NCBI GenBank assembly: GCA_020354125.1
Contig: CP070643.1
Location: 1,573,955 to 1,637,954 of the forward strand
DNA from: Betaproteobacteria bacterium
Lineage (GTDB): Bacteria > Pseudomonadota > Gammaproteobacteria > Burkholderiales > Eutrophovitaceae
Reading direction: 5' to 3'
Length of the DNA: 64,000 nucleotides
The notes under the pieces are model-generated. The model ran no database searches and was not told the origin of the DNA. It was given only the letters and a program-made list of their open reading frames with translations. Numbering within the stretch: position 1 is the stretch's first letter; each line of letters begins with the position of its first letter. Position numbers and translations under genes: made by a program. Positions 1-7,169 of the stretch are shown piece after piece.

Positions 1-274
1 ACTTTTGTCACCGATGCCAGTGAAGCTCTTGAGCAGATCGAATCGGGACTGATCAATCGGGGTGGACTTGAGCCACTGGTCCAGTTCCTTGTCCAGCGCA
101 TCCAGGCGCTTTTGCAAGAATCCGATGGTGGTGTTGATATCGGCGCGCACGCGCTTGGCCCGTGCCGTGCCCAGCCGGTTCTTCTCGGCCACGTACATGC
201 CCATCGGGCAGTGTGTGTACATCAAGGCTGTCCTTGGACACATCGATTCCAACAAAACTTGTGTATTGACTCAT
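1..274 (-). pseudogene. IS110-family transposase remnant, internally deleted and cut by the window edge
   Basis: Read on the minus strand from ATG 274, the first 25 or so codons give MSQYTSFVGIDVSKDSLDV, the typical start of IS110/IS116/IS902 transposases with the first acidic residue of the RuvC-like DEDD site. Near 190-205 the reading frame changes. The continuing frame (starting about YVAEKNRLGTARAKRVRAD and running to SFTGIGDK at base 1) matches the later coiled part and the start of the Tnp20 helix-hairpin region. The segment normally lying between them, roughly 80-90 residues carrying the other RuvC acidic residues, is missing, so a deletion rather than a point frameshift is the best explanation. 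The product cannot be active. The C-terminal half lies outside the window. Confidence 0.85.
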
Positions 275-687
275 CGCTCTACTCGATCCTGTCTTGCGTT
301 AATGCGGGCTCGAGGCCCAGGCAACTGCTCGGATTGGAATAAAGTCAGGTGCTGGCAACCATGCTCCGCGACGACTTGAACCAGTACGCGATTGACCGAT
401 TTATCAGCACCTCGTCCTCAAGCAACGCTACACTTAAAGACACGACACTTTTACTACGAAATTGGACATACAAGGACGCGGAGGAAGACCACCAAACTCC
501 GAAACCATCGAGGGAAGCTTTAAAGAACCATAGTTGAACCGATGGTCCACTTTGGCCCCGGTATTTTCTGTCTGGCTCCATATATTGGCTGTCTTCTGGA
601 CAGCTATTGGCGTTGCTATTCCCGATTCTCGACTTTCCTCTGCGTCCTCCGCGATCTCTGCGGTGAGAGTGGTAATTTTGATCTGAA
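275..687. other. Non-coding stretch between the IS110 remnant and the MATE gene
   Basis: No convincing gene is seen on either strand. The part next to 275 would correspond to the upstream non-coding end of the IS110 element, the place where intact IS110 elements encode their bridge RNA; whether any of it survives cannot be judged by eye. Three imperfect 9-bp tandem units (ctctgcgtc, ctccgcgat, ctctgcggt) occupy 638-664 just before the MATE gene. Confidence 0.5.
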
Positions 688-2022
688 ATGAGCACGCCGA
701 ATTCCCCTACCGTCCGGGAAGCAATCACACATCGCTCGATCCTGGCGATCGCTGTGCCGATCATGATCTCCAATCTCTCCACGCCTTTGCTCGGCGTGGT
801 CGATACCGGTGTGATCGGACAGACGCCCGACGCATCGCTGATTGGAGCCGTGGCACTCGGCGCCCTGATATTTACCTTCGTGTTCTGGGCATTCGGCTTT
901 TTGCGCATGGGCACTACTGGTCTGACCGCGCAGGCTTATGGCGCAAACAACGCCGAAGAAGTACGCGCCAGCCTTGGTCGCGCTCTACTGATAGCAGTGG
1001 TCATTGGCGTCTTGCTGATACTTGTCCAATGGCCGGTACAGAAGCTGGCGTTTGCCCTTCTCGAAGGCACCGAGCCGGTAGAACGTCTTGCAAGGCACTA
1101 CTACGATATTCGCATCTGGGCCGCACCAGCCACGCTTGCTAACTACGCCCTACTTGGCTGGTTCATCGGGCTCGGTAAAGCACGCATCGCACTGCTTTTG
1201 CAGCTGGTGCTGAACATCAGCAACATGCTGCTCGACGCCTGGTTCGTTCTCGGCCTGGAAATGGGCGTGCAGGGTGTGGCCAGCGGCACGGTCATCGCCG
1301 AATACCTTGCTGCAGCCGTTGGCCTTGTGATTGCTGCACAGCATCTGCGGAAATTTGGCGGAAGGTGGGAATCTGCACGGGTGTTCGAACCTCGCCGAAT
1401 CGCCCGAACCATGGCGGTCAATCGCGACATCATGATCCGCTCGCTATCTCTGATCGTCGCTTTCGCCTGGTTCATTGCGCAAGGCGCAAAATTCGGCGAG
1501 ATGGTGCTCGCCGCGAATGCGGTACTGATGCACTTCGTTTCGGTGTCGGCGTACTTCCTCGACGGTTTTGCCTTCGCTGCCGAGGCATTGGTCGGCAGGG
1601 CAGTGGGGGGCGCAAGCCGTACGCGCCTGTCACAGGCGGCACGCATGACCACTTGGTGGGCAGCTGGTGTCGCGTTGTTTGCGTCGCTGTTTCTCGCGCT
1701 GTTCGGAACAACGCTCATTGACGTGCTGACAGTCGAACCAAACGTGCGGTCGCTTGCCCGCGAGTTCCTGCCGTGGGCCGCCATGACACCTTTGGTGGGC
1801 GTCTGGTGTTTTCAGCTCGACGGTATATTCATCGGCGCAACACGCTCTGCCGACATGCGCAATGCCATGCTGGTAGCACTAGCAATCTTTCTGATTGCAT
1901 GGTACCTGCTGAGGCCGTTTGAGAATCACGGTCTTTGGGCTGCGCTTTACGTTCACTATGCCGCGCGCGGCCTTGCTTTGCTCTACTACTTCCCCGGGCT
2001 GCGCCGTTCCGTTCCAGCCTGA
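688..2022 (+). CDS. MATE-family multidrug/Na+ or H+ antiporter (DinF-like clade)
   Basis: A 444-residue, strongly hydrophobic protein with about 12 predicted membrane segments in two halves. The N-terminal signature VPIMISNLSTPLLGVVDT, followed by a second-half start resembling DIMIRSLSLIVAFAWF, is typical of MATE exporters of the DinF branch, which expel drugs or metabolites across the inner membrane using an ion gradient. The length is normal for the family. The ATG at 688 has no obvious Shine-Dalgarno sequence. It stands alone: a gap with an IS remnant lies upstream, and the SDR gene begins about 95 bp downstream. The substrate cannot be predicted. Confidence 0.88.
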   Translation: MSTPNSPTVREAITHRSILAIAVPIMISNLSTPLLGVVDTGVIGQTPDASLIGAVALGALIFTFVFWAFGFLRMGTTGLTAQAYGANNAEEVRASLGRALLIAVVIGVLLILVQWPVQKLAFALLEGTEPVERLARHYYDIRIWAAPATLANYALLGWFIGLGKARIALLLQLVLNISNMLLDAWFVLGLEMGVQGVASGTVIAEYLAAAVGLVIAAQHLRKFGGRWESARVFEPRRIARTMAVNRDIMIRSLSLIVAFAWFIAQGAKFGEMVLAANAVLMHFVSVSAYFLDGFAFAAEALVGRAVGGASRTRLSQAARMTTWWAAGVALFASLFLALFGTTLIDVLTVEPNVRSLAREFLPWAAMTPLVGVWCFQLDGIFIGATRSADMRNAMLVALAIFLIAWYLLRPFENHGLWAALYVHYAARGLALLYYFPGLRRSVPA

Positions 2023-2116
2023 CGGCGAAGAAGAAAATGGCACTGGCGAAGACGCGTCTGCTTCGAAACGCCATATCGTGGGAGAATAAAAAGCAATGCG
2101 CAAAGAGGGAGGCAGT

Positions 2117-2917
2117 ATGCGCCTTGAAGGAAAAACAGCAATCATTATCGGCGCTGGACAGAGCCCGGGAGAAGGAATTGGCAACGGCCGCGCCACCGCA
2201 ATTCGTTTTGCCCAGGAAGGCGCACGGATTCTTGCTGTCGACCGGGATATCGATTCGGCACAAGAGACTGCCGAGCTCGTGAAGAAGGAAGGCGCGGAGT
2301 GTCTCACCTTTGAAGCCGACGTCACCGATGAAGCAATGCTCGCCGACGCAATTAGTTTTGCGGACAAGAAATGGGGGCGCATCGATATTCTGGACAATAA
2401 CGTTGGCGTTAGTGTTGGAGGTGGCGACCAACCACTTCTGGAGTTGACGGAAGAGACTTTCGATCGCATCGGTGCGATCAATCTTCGCGGCACGATCATG
2501 GCCTGCAAACACGTCATTCCGATCATGCGTAAGCAAAATAGCGGTGCCATTATCAACATCTCGTCCATGGCCGCGTGGGTGGACTTTCCGCTGGTAACCT
2601 ACAAAACGACCAAAGCGGGAATGATTGCTTTCACGCAACAGCTTGCATTGGACAATGCCGCCTACGGTATTCGTGCCAACAGCATTCTGCCCGGACTGAT
2701 GAATACGCCGATGGCAGTCGACACGCGCGTGCGCGACACCGGCAAATCGCGAGAAGAAATCGTTGCCATGCGCGACGCAAAAGTACCACTGCGCAGGAAG
2801 ATGGGCACGGCTTGGGATGTCGCCAATGCCGCGCTGTTTCTCGCCTCCGATGAAGCACAATTCATAACAGGTATAGCTTTACCCGTGGACGGAGGCGCAC
2901 TCGCCAGAAAGGGCTAA
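2117..2917 (+). CDS. Short-chain dehydrogenase/reductase (SDR)
   Basis: A 266-residue classical SDR: an NAD(P)-dependent oxidoreductase with a Rossmann fold. The dinucleotide loop reads GAGQSPGEGIGNG (residues 12-24), longer than the usual TGxxxGxG, followed by an ERD-like VDRD turn. The structural DNNVG motif, catalytic serine pair near 149-150 and the YxxxK pair Tyr162/Lys166 (YKTTK) are present, and the C-terminus ends with the usual TGIALPVDGG. ATG 2117 is preferred over ATG 2096 because GAGGGAGG sits just upstream of it. The substrate is unknown. No partner gene is fused or overlapping. Confidence 0.9.
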   Translation: MRLEGKTAIIIGAGQSPGEGIGNGRATAIRFAQEGARILAVDRDIDSAQETAELVKKEGAECLTFEADVTDEAMLADAISFADKKWGRIDILDNNVGVSVGGGDQPLLELTEETFDRIGAINLRGTIMACKHVIPIMRKQNSGAIINISSMAAWVDFPLVTYKTTKAGMIAFTQQLALDNAAYGIRANSILPGLMNTPMAVDTRVRDTGKSREEIVAMRDAKVPLRRKMGTAWDVANAALFLASDEAQFITGIALPVDGGALARKG

Positions 2918-3292
2918 CATCTTAAGGACGTAGCAGCCAATAAAGCTCCGAGCAAGCGTCGCGAGCGATTCGAGGACAAGGAGCCGCCAGTTTTGATGGA
3001 AACCTGCGAACGACGAGAAAACGAACAAGGCGAGTTTCGGTGAAGACTCACATGAACGCAGTGAATGTTACGTCGAAACCAAAACGCCTTGTTGTTTCGG
3101 TGAAGACTCACATGAACGCAGTGAATGTTACGTCGAAACCAAAACGCCTTGTTGTTTCGGCGTAGACTCACGTGAGCTGCGCGAACGTTATGCCGGAACT
3201 ACATACTCAACAGAATAGCGCGACAAGTAAGCGAGCACGCGACACAGTAATTGGATCGCGCAGTAGCTTTTAACCAAAGGCAGGATTGTTAT
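2918..3292. repeat. Repeat-filled intergenic region with a 60-bp tandem duplication
   Basis: This gap contains a composite repeat (2956-3247). Inside it a 60-bp unit beginning gtttcggtgaagactcacat occurs at 3034-3093 and again, identically, at 3094-3153, with a diverged third start at 3154. A single-unit version of the whole composite lies inverted at about 38000-38228. No gene is credible here. Confidence 0.85.
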
Positions 3293-3844
3293 ATGAGTCG
3301 AATACCCGAATTGAAACCCAACACAATGACTGCAGCGCAAAAAGAGGTTGTCGAGTTGATTACCTCCGGACCACATCAGCAAGTGATGGGACCCTACCCG
3401 GCCTGGCTGCAAAGTCCAGAGCTAGCGAGGCGAACACGTTCGCTAAGTGAGTACCTGCGCTTTCAGTCCACACCGCCGAAACGACTGGCGGAGATTGCGA
3501 TTCTTATTACCGGTCGGCACTGGAAAGCGGAGTTCGAGTTCTACGCCCACGCTGAACTCGCGCGCAAAGCGGGCGTAGAGGAGCCAATCATTGAGGCACT
3601 CGCGGCGGGCAAGCGCCCCGATTTTGCAAACAATGATGACGAAATCGTCTACGACCTGTGTACCGAGATGCTTGACACCCGGCGCGTCAGCGACGCGACA
3701 TATAAACGAGCGCTCGAGGCATTTGGAATGCAAACACTGGTCGAGCTGGTCGCGATGATGGGCTATTACTGCATGGTATCCGTAACACTGAACGCGTTCG
3801 AGGCGCCACTGCCTCCGGGTGAGCCTTCGCCCTTTCCAGACTGA
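3293..3844 (+). CDS. Carboxymuconolactone decarboxylase (CMD)-like protein
   Basis: A 183-residue protein with the helical CMD fold: AEIAILITGRHWKAEFEFYA followed by HAELARKAGVEEPIIEAL and a terminal half containing LVELVAMMGYYCMV. This is the decarboxylase-type branch (compare PcaC), with His residues in the central helix but without the CxxC redox pair of AhpD. Known relatives act on lactones in aromatic degradation or are uncharacterised. ATG 3293 is chosen because homology starts there; the frame is open further upstream into repeat DNA. A TTG-started gene for a binding-protein-like product follows 45 bp downstream and may be cotranscribed. Confidence 0.85.
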   Translation: MSRIPELKPNTMTAAQKEVVELITSGPHQQVMGPYPAWLQSPELARRTRSLSEYLRFQSTPPKRLAEIAILITGRHWKAEFEFYAHAELARKAGVEEPIIEALAAGKRPDFANNDDEIVYDLCTEMLDTRRVSDATYKRALEAFGMQTLVELVAMMGYYCMVSVTLNAFEAPLPPGEPSPFPD

Positions 3845-3889
3845 CACTGTTACTATCAACGCCTTCCTGAATAAGCTCAGGAGAACAAA

Positions 3890-4780
3890 TTGAAAACGAT
3901 CAACCTCATGGCGACACGCCACTCGGCGTTCTACAGTCCTTTCATCGCCTGTATCGCGGGCGGCTTCCTCGAAAAAGAGGGGCTGCAGGGCACCTACCAG
4001 GTGGTACCGGCTGGAACGAGTACCGCAGCAGAGATCGCATCCGGGCGTATGGATGTCGGCCAGTCAGCGGTGTCTCAAGCCTTCGGTCCGCTAGAGAAAG
4101 GCGAGAAGCCGCCGGTCGCGCACTTCGCACAGATCAACCGCTACGATGGTTTCATCATCGCCGCGAGAGAGTCGGACCCTTCGTTCTCGTGGTCCAAGCT
4201 GAAAAGCAAAAATTTCTTGCATGTGCACGGCGGGCAGCCGGAAGCGATGCTGCGTTATGCGCTCTACAAGGAAGGCGTCGACCTCGATGAACTCGACCGC
4301 ATCGAGTCAAAGGGCGGCGAGCAGATGATGCAGCAGTGGTTGGACGGGGAAGGCGACTATTTTCACGAACAGGGCGCCTATCCGCAGCAGCTCGAGCACA
4401 TTGGCAAAGGTCACATCGTCGCCGCAGTCGGTCCGTCCATCGGGCCAGTCGCTTTCAGCAGTCTTGTTTGCCGCTGGGACTGGATCGACTCTGACGATGC
4501 AAAAAAATTCGCCAATGCTTACAGGGCGGCGCGACACTGGGTCAACACAGCTGATCCGATGGAAGTAGCGAAAGCCGAGGCCAGCTTCTTTCCGGACATG
4601 GCAGTCGAAGCAACTGCCGCTGCCGTTGCCTTCTATCAGAAACTCGATAACTGGGGTGGCGACATCGCCATCGACCCGCAGCATTACGAGAGGACGCTCG
4701 ATGTGTTCTCGCATTCGAAGCGGATTTCGAAGCGGCACGATTACGATGCGATGATCATATCGCCACCCCAAACCGATTAA
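3890..4780 (+). CDS. NMT1/THI5-like substrate-binding-fold protein, no signal peptide
   Basis: A 296-residue protein resembling ABC-transporter periplasmic binding proteins of the NMT1/THI5/TauA type. Features are the opening TRHSAFYSPFIACIAGGFLE, AGTSTAAEIASGRMDVGQSA, and a hinge-like VHGGQPEAMLRYAL. It starts with TTG at 3890, placed six bases after AGGAG (3879-3883). There is no signal peptide or lipobox, so it is predicted to be cytosolic, and no ATPase or permease of this transporter type lies nearby. It may therefore be a soluble enzyme or ligand sensor using this fold (as the THI5 pyrimidine synthases do) rather than a transporter component. The function is unknown. Confidence 0.75.
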   Translation: MKTINLMATRHSAFYSPFIACIAGGFLEKEGLQGTYQVVPAGTSTAAEIASGRMDVGQSAVSQAFGPLEKGEKPPVAHFAQINRYDGFIIAARESDPSFSWSKLKSKNFLHVHGGQPEAMLRYALYKEGVDLDELDRIESKGGEQMMQQWLDGEGDYFHEQGAYPQQLEHIGKGHIVAAVGPSIGPVAFSSLVCRWDWIDSDDAKKFANAYRAARHWVNTADPMEVAKAEASFFPDMAVEATAAAVAFYQKLDNWGGDIAIDPQHYERTLDVFSHSKRISKRHDYDAMIISPPQTD

Positions 4781-4847
4781 GCCTTTTGCTCGGAGCTAAT
4801 CGCAAGTAAACAAGTCTAATCCTAGACCCCATTCACGGAGGCCTGCC

Positions 4848-5597
4848 ATGAAAGCGAATCGAGTTGCAAGACGAAACCGTCGGCGTCTGCTGCAAGTTGC
4901 CGGAGCCATCACGGCGACTTCGCTGCTAAACGGTTTGCCGTTCGCACTGCGTGCAGCAAGTGCGGCTCAGCATAAAACGAAGATCGGTATTATCGGGTCC
5001 GGTAAGGTCGGCGGCGCTATCGGCAGCGTATGGGTGAAGGCCGGGCACGAAGTCATGTTCTCATCGCGCCACATCGAGCACGACAAGGAGCTGGCCGCCA
5101 AGCTCGGAGCCAACGCACGTGCAGGCACTCCGCGCGAAGCTGCGGAGTTCGGTAAAGTGGTGATGATCTCGGTGCCTTACCACGCCCTGCCCGACGTTCG
5201 CGACAACGTCGGCGATCTGATCAAGGGCAAGGTGGTAATCGATACCTGCAACCCATTCGTATGGCGCGACGGCGAACTTGCCACTTGGGCACGCGAGAAA
5301 GGCGCCGGTCTCGCTTCACTCGAATTGCTTCCGGGCGCGCGCATTGTGCGCGCCTTCAATGCGATTGGCTACGTCAGTATGGGCAATGCGCACAAGCAAC
5401 CGGGCCGTGTCGGCATGCCGATCGCGAGTGATGATGCCGGCGCCATCCAAATCGCTTCGCCGCTGATTCGCGACATCGGCTACGAACCAGTCCTCGTTGG
5501 CGGCATGGAAATGGGGAAATACCTGATGCCGGGAACACCGCTCGCCGGCGAGCGCACTCCGGATGAGATTCGGGAAATTGTTGCGACTCTGAACTAG
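4848..5597 (+). CDS. Tat-exported NAD(P)-binding oxidoreductase, F420-dependent-NADP-reductase-like
   Basis: A 249-residue protein with a twin-arginine-type leader (residues 8-40, RRNRRRLLQVAGA then a hydrophobic stretch ending RAASAA). This is followed by a Rossmann domain starting KIGIIGSGKVGGAIG (45-59), then SVPYHALPDV and DTCNPF. The fold is that of the F420_oxidored/NADP oxidoreductase coenzyme F420-dependent family. Family members are normally cytoplasmic; a Tat signal would fit export of a folded, nucleotide-loaded protein to the periplasm. Upstream spacing is 67 bp and a GGAGG lies before ATG 4848. The substrate is unknown. Confidence 0.82.
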   Translation: MKANRVARRNRRRLLQVAGAITATSLLNGLPFALRAASAAQHKTKIGIIGSGKVGGAIGSVWVKAGHEVMFSSRHIEHDKELAAKLGANARAGTPREAAEFGKVVMISVPYHALPDVRDNVGDLIKGKVVIDTCNPFVWRDGELATWAREKGAGLASLELLPGARIVRAFNAIGYVSMGNAHKQPGRVGMPIASDDAGAIQIASPLIRDIGYEPVLVGGMEMGKYLMPGTPLAGERTPDEIREIVATLN

Positions 5598-5692
5598 GCG
5601 CTTTAGGGCGGCGAACACCGAAGCAAATTCGGCAGAGGAAAGTCGAGTCTTGTATTTTTCTTTGTCCTCTCTGCAAATGAGGATTTGAATCC

Positions 5693-6316
5693 GTGAAATT
5701 TGGCCTGCTGTTGTATCCGGGGGTCGAGCCGATTGACCTGGCCACGGTGGGCGTCTTGTCGATGGCAAAGCGAGTCGTGCCGCAGATCGAATACGTCACC
5801 GTTGCCGCCGATGCGGGCTGCGTCTCGATGAGCAACGGGCTGCGCGTCATGGCGGATCTATCATTCGCCGATGCACCGAACCTTGACGTCATCATCGTGC
5901 CCGGCGGGCCCGGATGGGAACAAGCCTGCCGAGACAAGAACATCCTGGATTACCTGTCGCGAACCGCCAAGCACGCTAAGATCGTTTCGGTCTGTACCGG
6001 CGCGATGATCCTCGCCGCCGCGGGCCTGCTCAATGGCAAGACCGTGACCACCAAAGTGGAAGTTGTGCCGCCGGAGGATCCGCCGCTCGATGTGCTGACG
6101 AAGCAGTATCCAGACATCAAGACCCGTCACGCGCTGATCGTTGACGAAGGCAAGATCGTAACCGGCGGCGGCGTCACGCTATGCATCGACACCATTCTGT
6201 ACATTATTGAACGTGAGATTGGTGCCCGCGAGGCGGACGAAGTGGCACGCATCATGGAGTACCAGGCCGCCCGCCAAGCCAATGCCGCTCGCCTGGCAAA
6301 AATCGTTGGGGTGTGA
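5693..6316 (+). CDS. DJ-1/PfpI-family protein (class I glutamine amidotransferase-like)
   Basis: A 207-residue protein of the DJ-1/PfpI superfamily. It has FGLLLYPGVEPIDLATVG at the start, DVIIVPGGPG near 65-74 and the nucleophile elbow VCTGAMILAAAGLL with Cys101. This layout matches isonitrile-hydratase-like and AraC-associated PfpI domains but there is no DNA-binding domain. GTG 5693 is the start, with GAGG about ten bases upstream. It lies 95 bp after the Tat-exported reductase gene in the same direction. The reaction is not predictable; relatives include isocyanide hydratases and glyoxalase-type enzymes. Confidence 0.87.
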   Translation: MKFGLLLYPGVEPIDLATVGVLSMAKRVVPQIEYVTVAADAGCVSMSNGLRVMADLSFADAPNLDVIIVPGGPGWEQACRDKNILDYLSRTAKHAKIVSVCTGAMILAAAGLLNGKTVTTKVEVVPPEDPPLDVLTKQYPDIKTRHALIVDEGKIVTGGGVTLCIDTILYIIEREIGAREADEVARIMEYQAARQANAARLAKIVGV

Positions 6317-6362
6317 GTGTAAGGGCTGCCGAGTAAAGGAAAATCGCGTCTGACCCTACCTA

Positions 6363-6390
6363 TTTGAAAAAGCGCAGCGAGCGGCCCGAG
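6363..6390 (+). repeat. Short dispersed repeat, left copy flanking the DUF2703 gene
   Basis: The 28-bp sequence tttgaaaaagcgcagcgagc plus ggcccgag recurs with few changes at 6856-6884 in the same direction. A related inverted version occurs near 38219-38247. It lies just beyond the stop codon of the DUF2703 gene. Confidence 0.75.
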
Positions 6391-6415
6391 TGCAAGGCGC
6401 CACACGGTAACTTTT

Positions 6416-6817
6416 TCACTCGATCTCGACCGATAACAACTGGGAGGCGGCCACCAAAGCGGCTTTGAGGAAGAGTTCTTTGGGAATCGTTTCAAAGGAC
6501 GTTCCTTCCACCTCGACCGTTCTGCATTCCGATGTTCCGCAGACCGAACAACATGGGCTGCTTCCTACGCTTGCGCCGAGCCACTCCTCCATTGGTTTAC
6601 CGGCAACCCAGATCCGGTTCGACTCCGAGGGGTTGGCCTCGAACGCTCTTTGATCGATCTCTCTTTTCTCGAGACTTGGCTCGATGCCCAAGGGTCGAAG
6701 CACATGCGTGAGTTTCTCGACCGCACGGAGCAATTCTTGATAAGTCGCATTGCAACGATCACACGTCTCGCCCTCGGCGCTGACGAGTCTCTGCCAAACT
6801 ATCGGTAGCGGTTTCAT
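6416..6817 (-). CDS. DUF2703-family small cysteine-rich protein
   Basis: A 133-residue protein matching the DUF2703 pattern. It opens with PIVWQRLVSAEGETCDRC, then has GIEPSLEKREID, ESNRIWVAGKPMEEWLGA, a cysteine cluster SSPCCSVCGTSECRTVEV, and ends FETIPKELFLKAALVAA. The paired CxxC and CCxxC motifs suggest metal or redox chemistry; relatives are uncharacterised and sometimes lie near metal or arsenic genes. It is the only minus-strand gene between two plus-oriented repeat copies (6363 and 6856), so it may be a small mobile or horizontally acquired cassette. The start at ATG 6817 is the family start. Confidence 0.83.
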   Translation of the reverse strand: MKPLPIVWQRLVSAEGETCDRCNATYQELLRAVEKLTHVLRPLGIEPSLEKREIDQRAFEANPSESNRIWVAGKPMEEWLGASVGSSPCCSVCGTSECRTVEVEGTSFETIPKELFLKAALVAASQLLSVEIE

Positions 6818-7169
6818 CGGAGCGATCTACGTTTCCTGGAGTCAAACGATAAGTTTATTGAAAAAGCGTAGCGAGCGGCCTGAGGCCATTTACCCCACAG
6901 CAACGGCTTGCTGCAGGGCGGTGAAAAAATGTTATGAGCGGCCTTCAGCCGGGTGCGCACTCGATCTGATAGAAACAGTGCACAGAAGCCGGAGTGTACA
7001 CGGGTAGTACATGAGGGCGAGAGCGGAAGTAGCGCGGCATGCCGTGCTCGCTCGCAGCGCCCGGCGACTATGTTGCCGGGCCGGGCCGCCGAAGGCGGGT
7101 GAGCACCGCATTGATCAGAAGCGGGCGCAAGCCCGGATCAAGGCCGCGCAGTAGTTTTGCGCCGCCCTG
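6818..7169. repeat. Intergenic repeats: gaaaaagcg-type copy and a split copy of the gcccggatcaagg repeat
   Basis: No gene is seen. The right copy of the gaaaaagcg repeat is at 6856-6884. Segments 6918-6955 and 7096-7163 match, in order, the two halves of a repeat that is contiguous and inverted at 11081-11185. Roughly 140 bp of unrelated sequence separates the two halves here. The second half ends a few bases from the stop codon of the symporter gene. Confidence 0.75.

Noticed and set aside
345..914. Long minus-strand frame across the start of the MATE gene
   Set aside because: It overlaps a clear MATE coding region antisense and has no recognisable domain.
1829..2860. 343-codon minus-strand frame opposite the SDR and MATE genes
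   Set aside because: It is the antisense shadow of two well-supported genes; composition and content show no family.
2914..3171. Minus-strand open frame with a repeated NKAFWFRRNIHCVHVSLHR peptide
   Set aside because: The peptide repeat is only the translation of the 60-bp DNA tandem repeat, which lies in an intergenic dispersed element and is not conserved as protein.
3034..3195. Possible CRISPR array
   Set aside because: The 60-bp units are directly adjacent with no spacers, only two are identical, and no cas gene is present.
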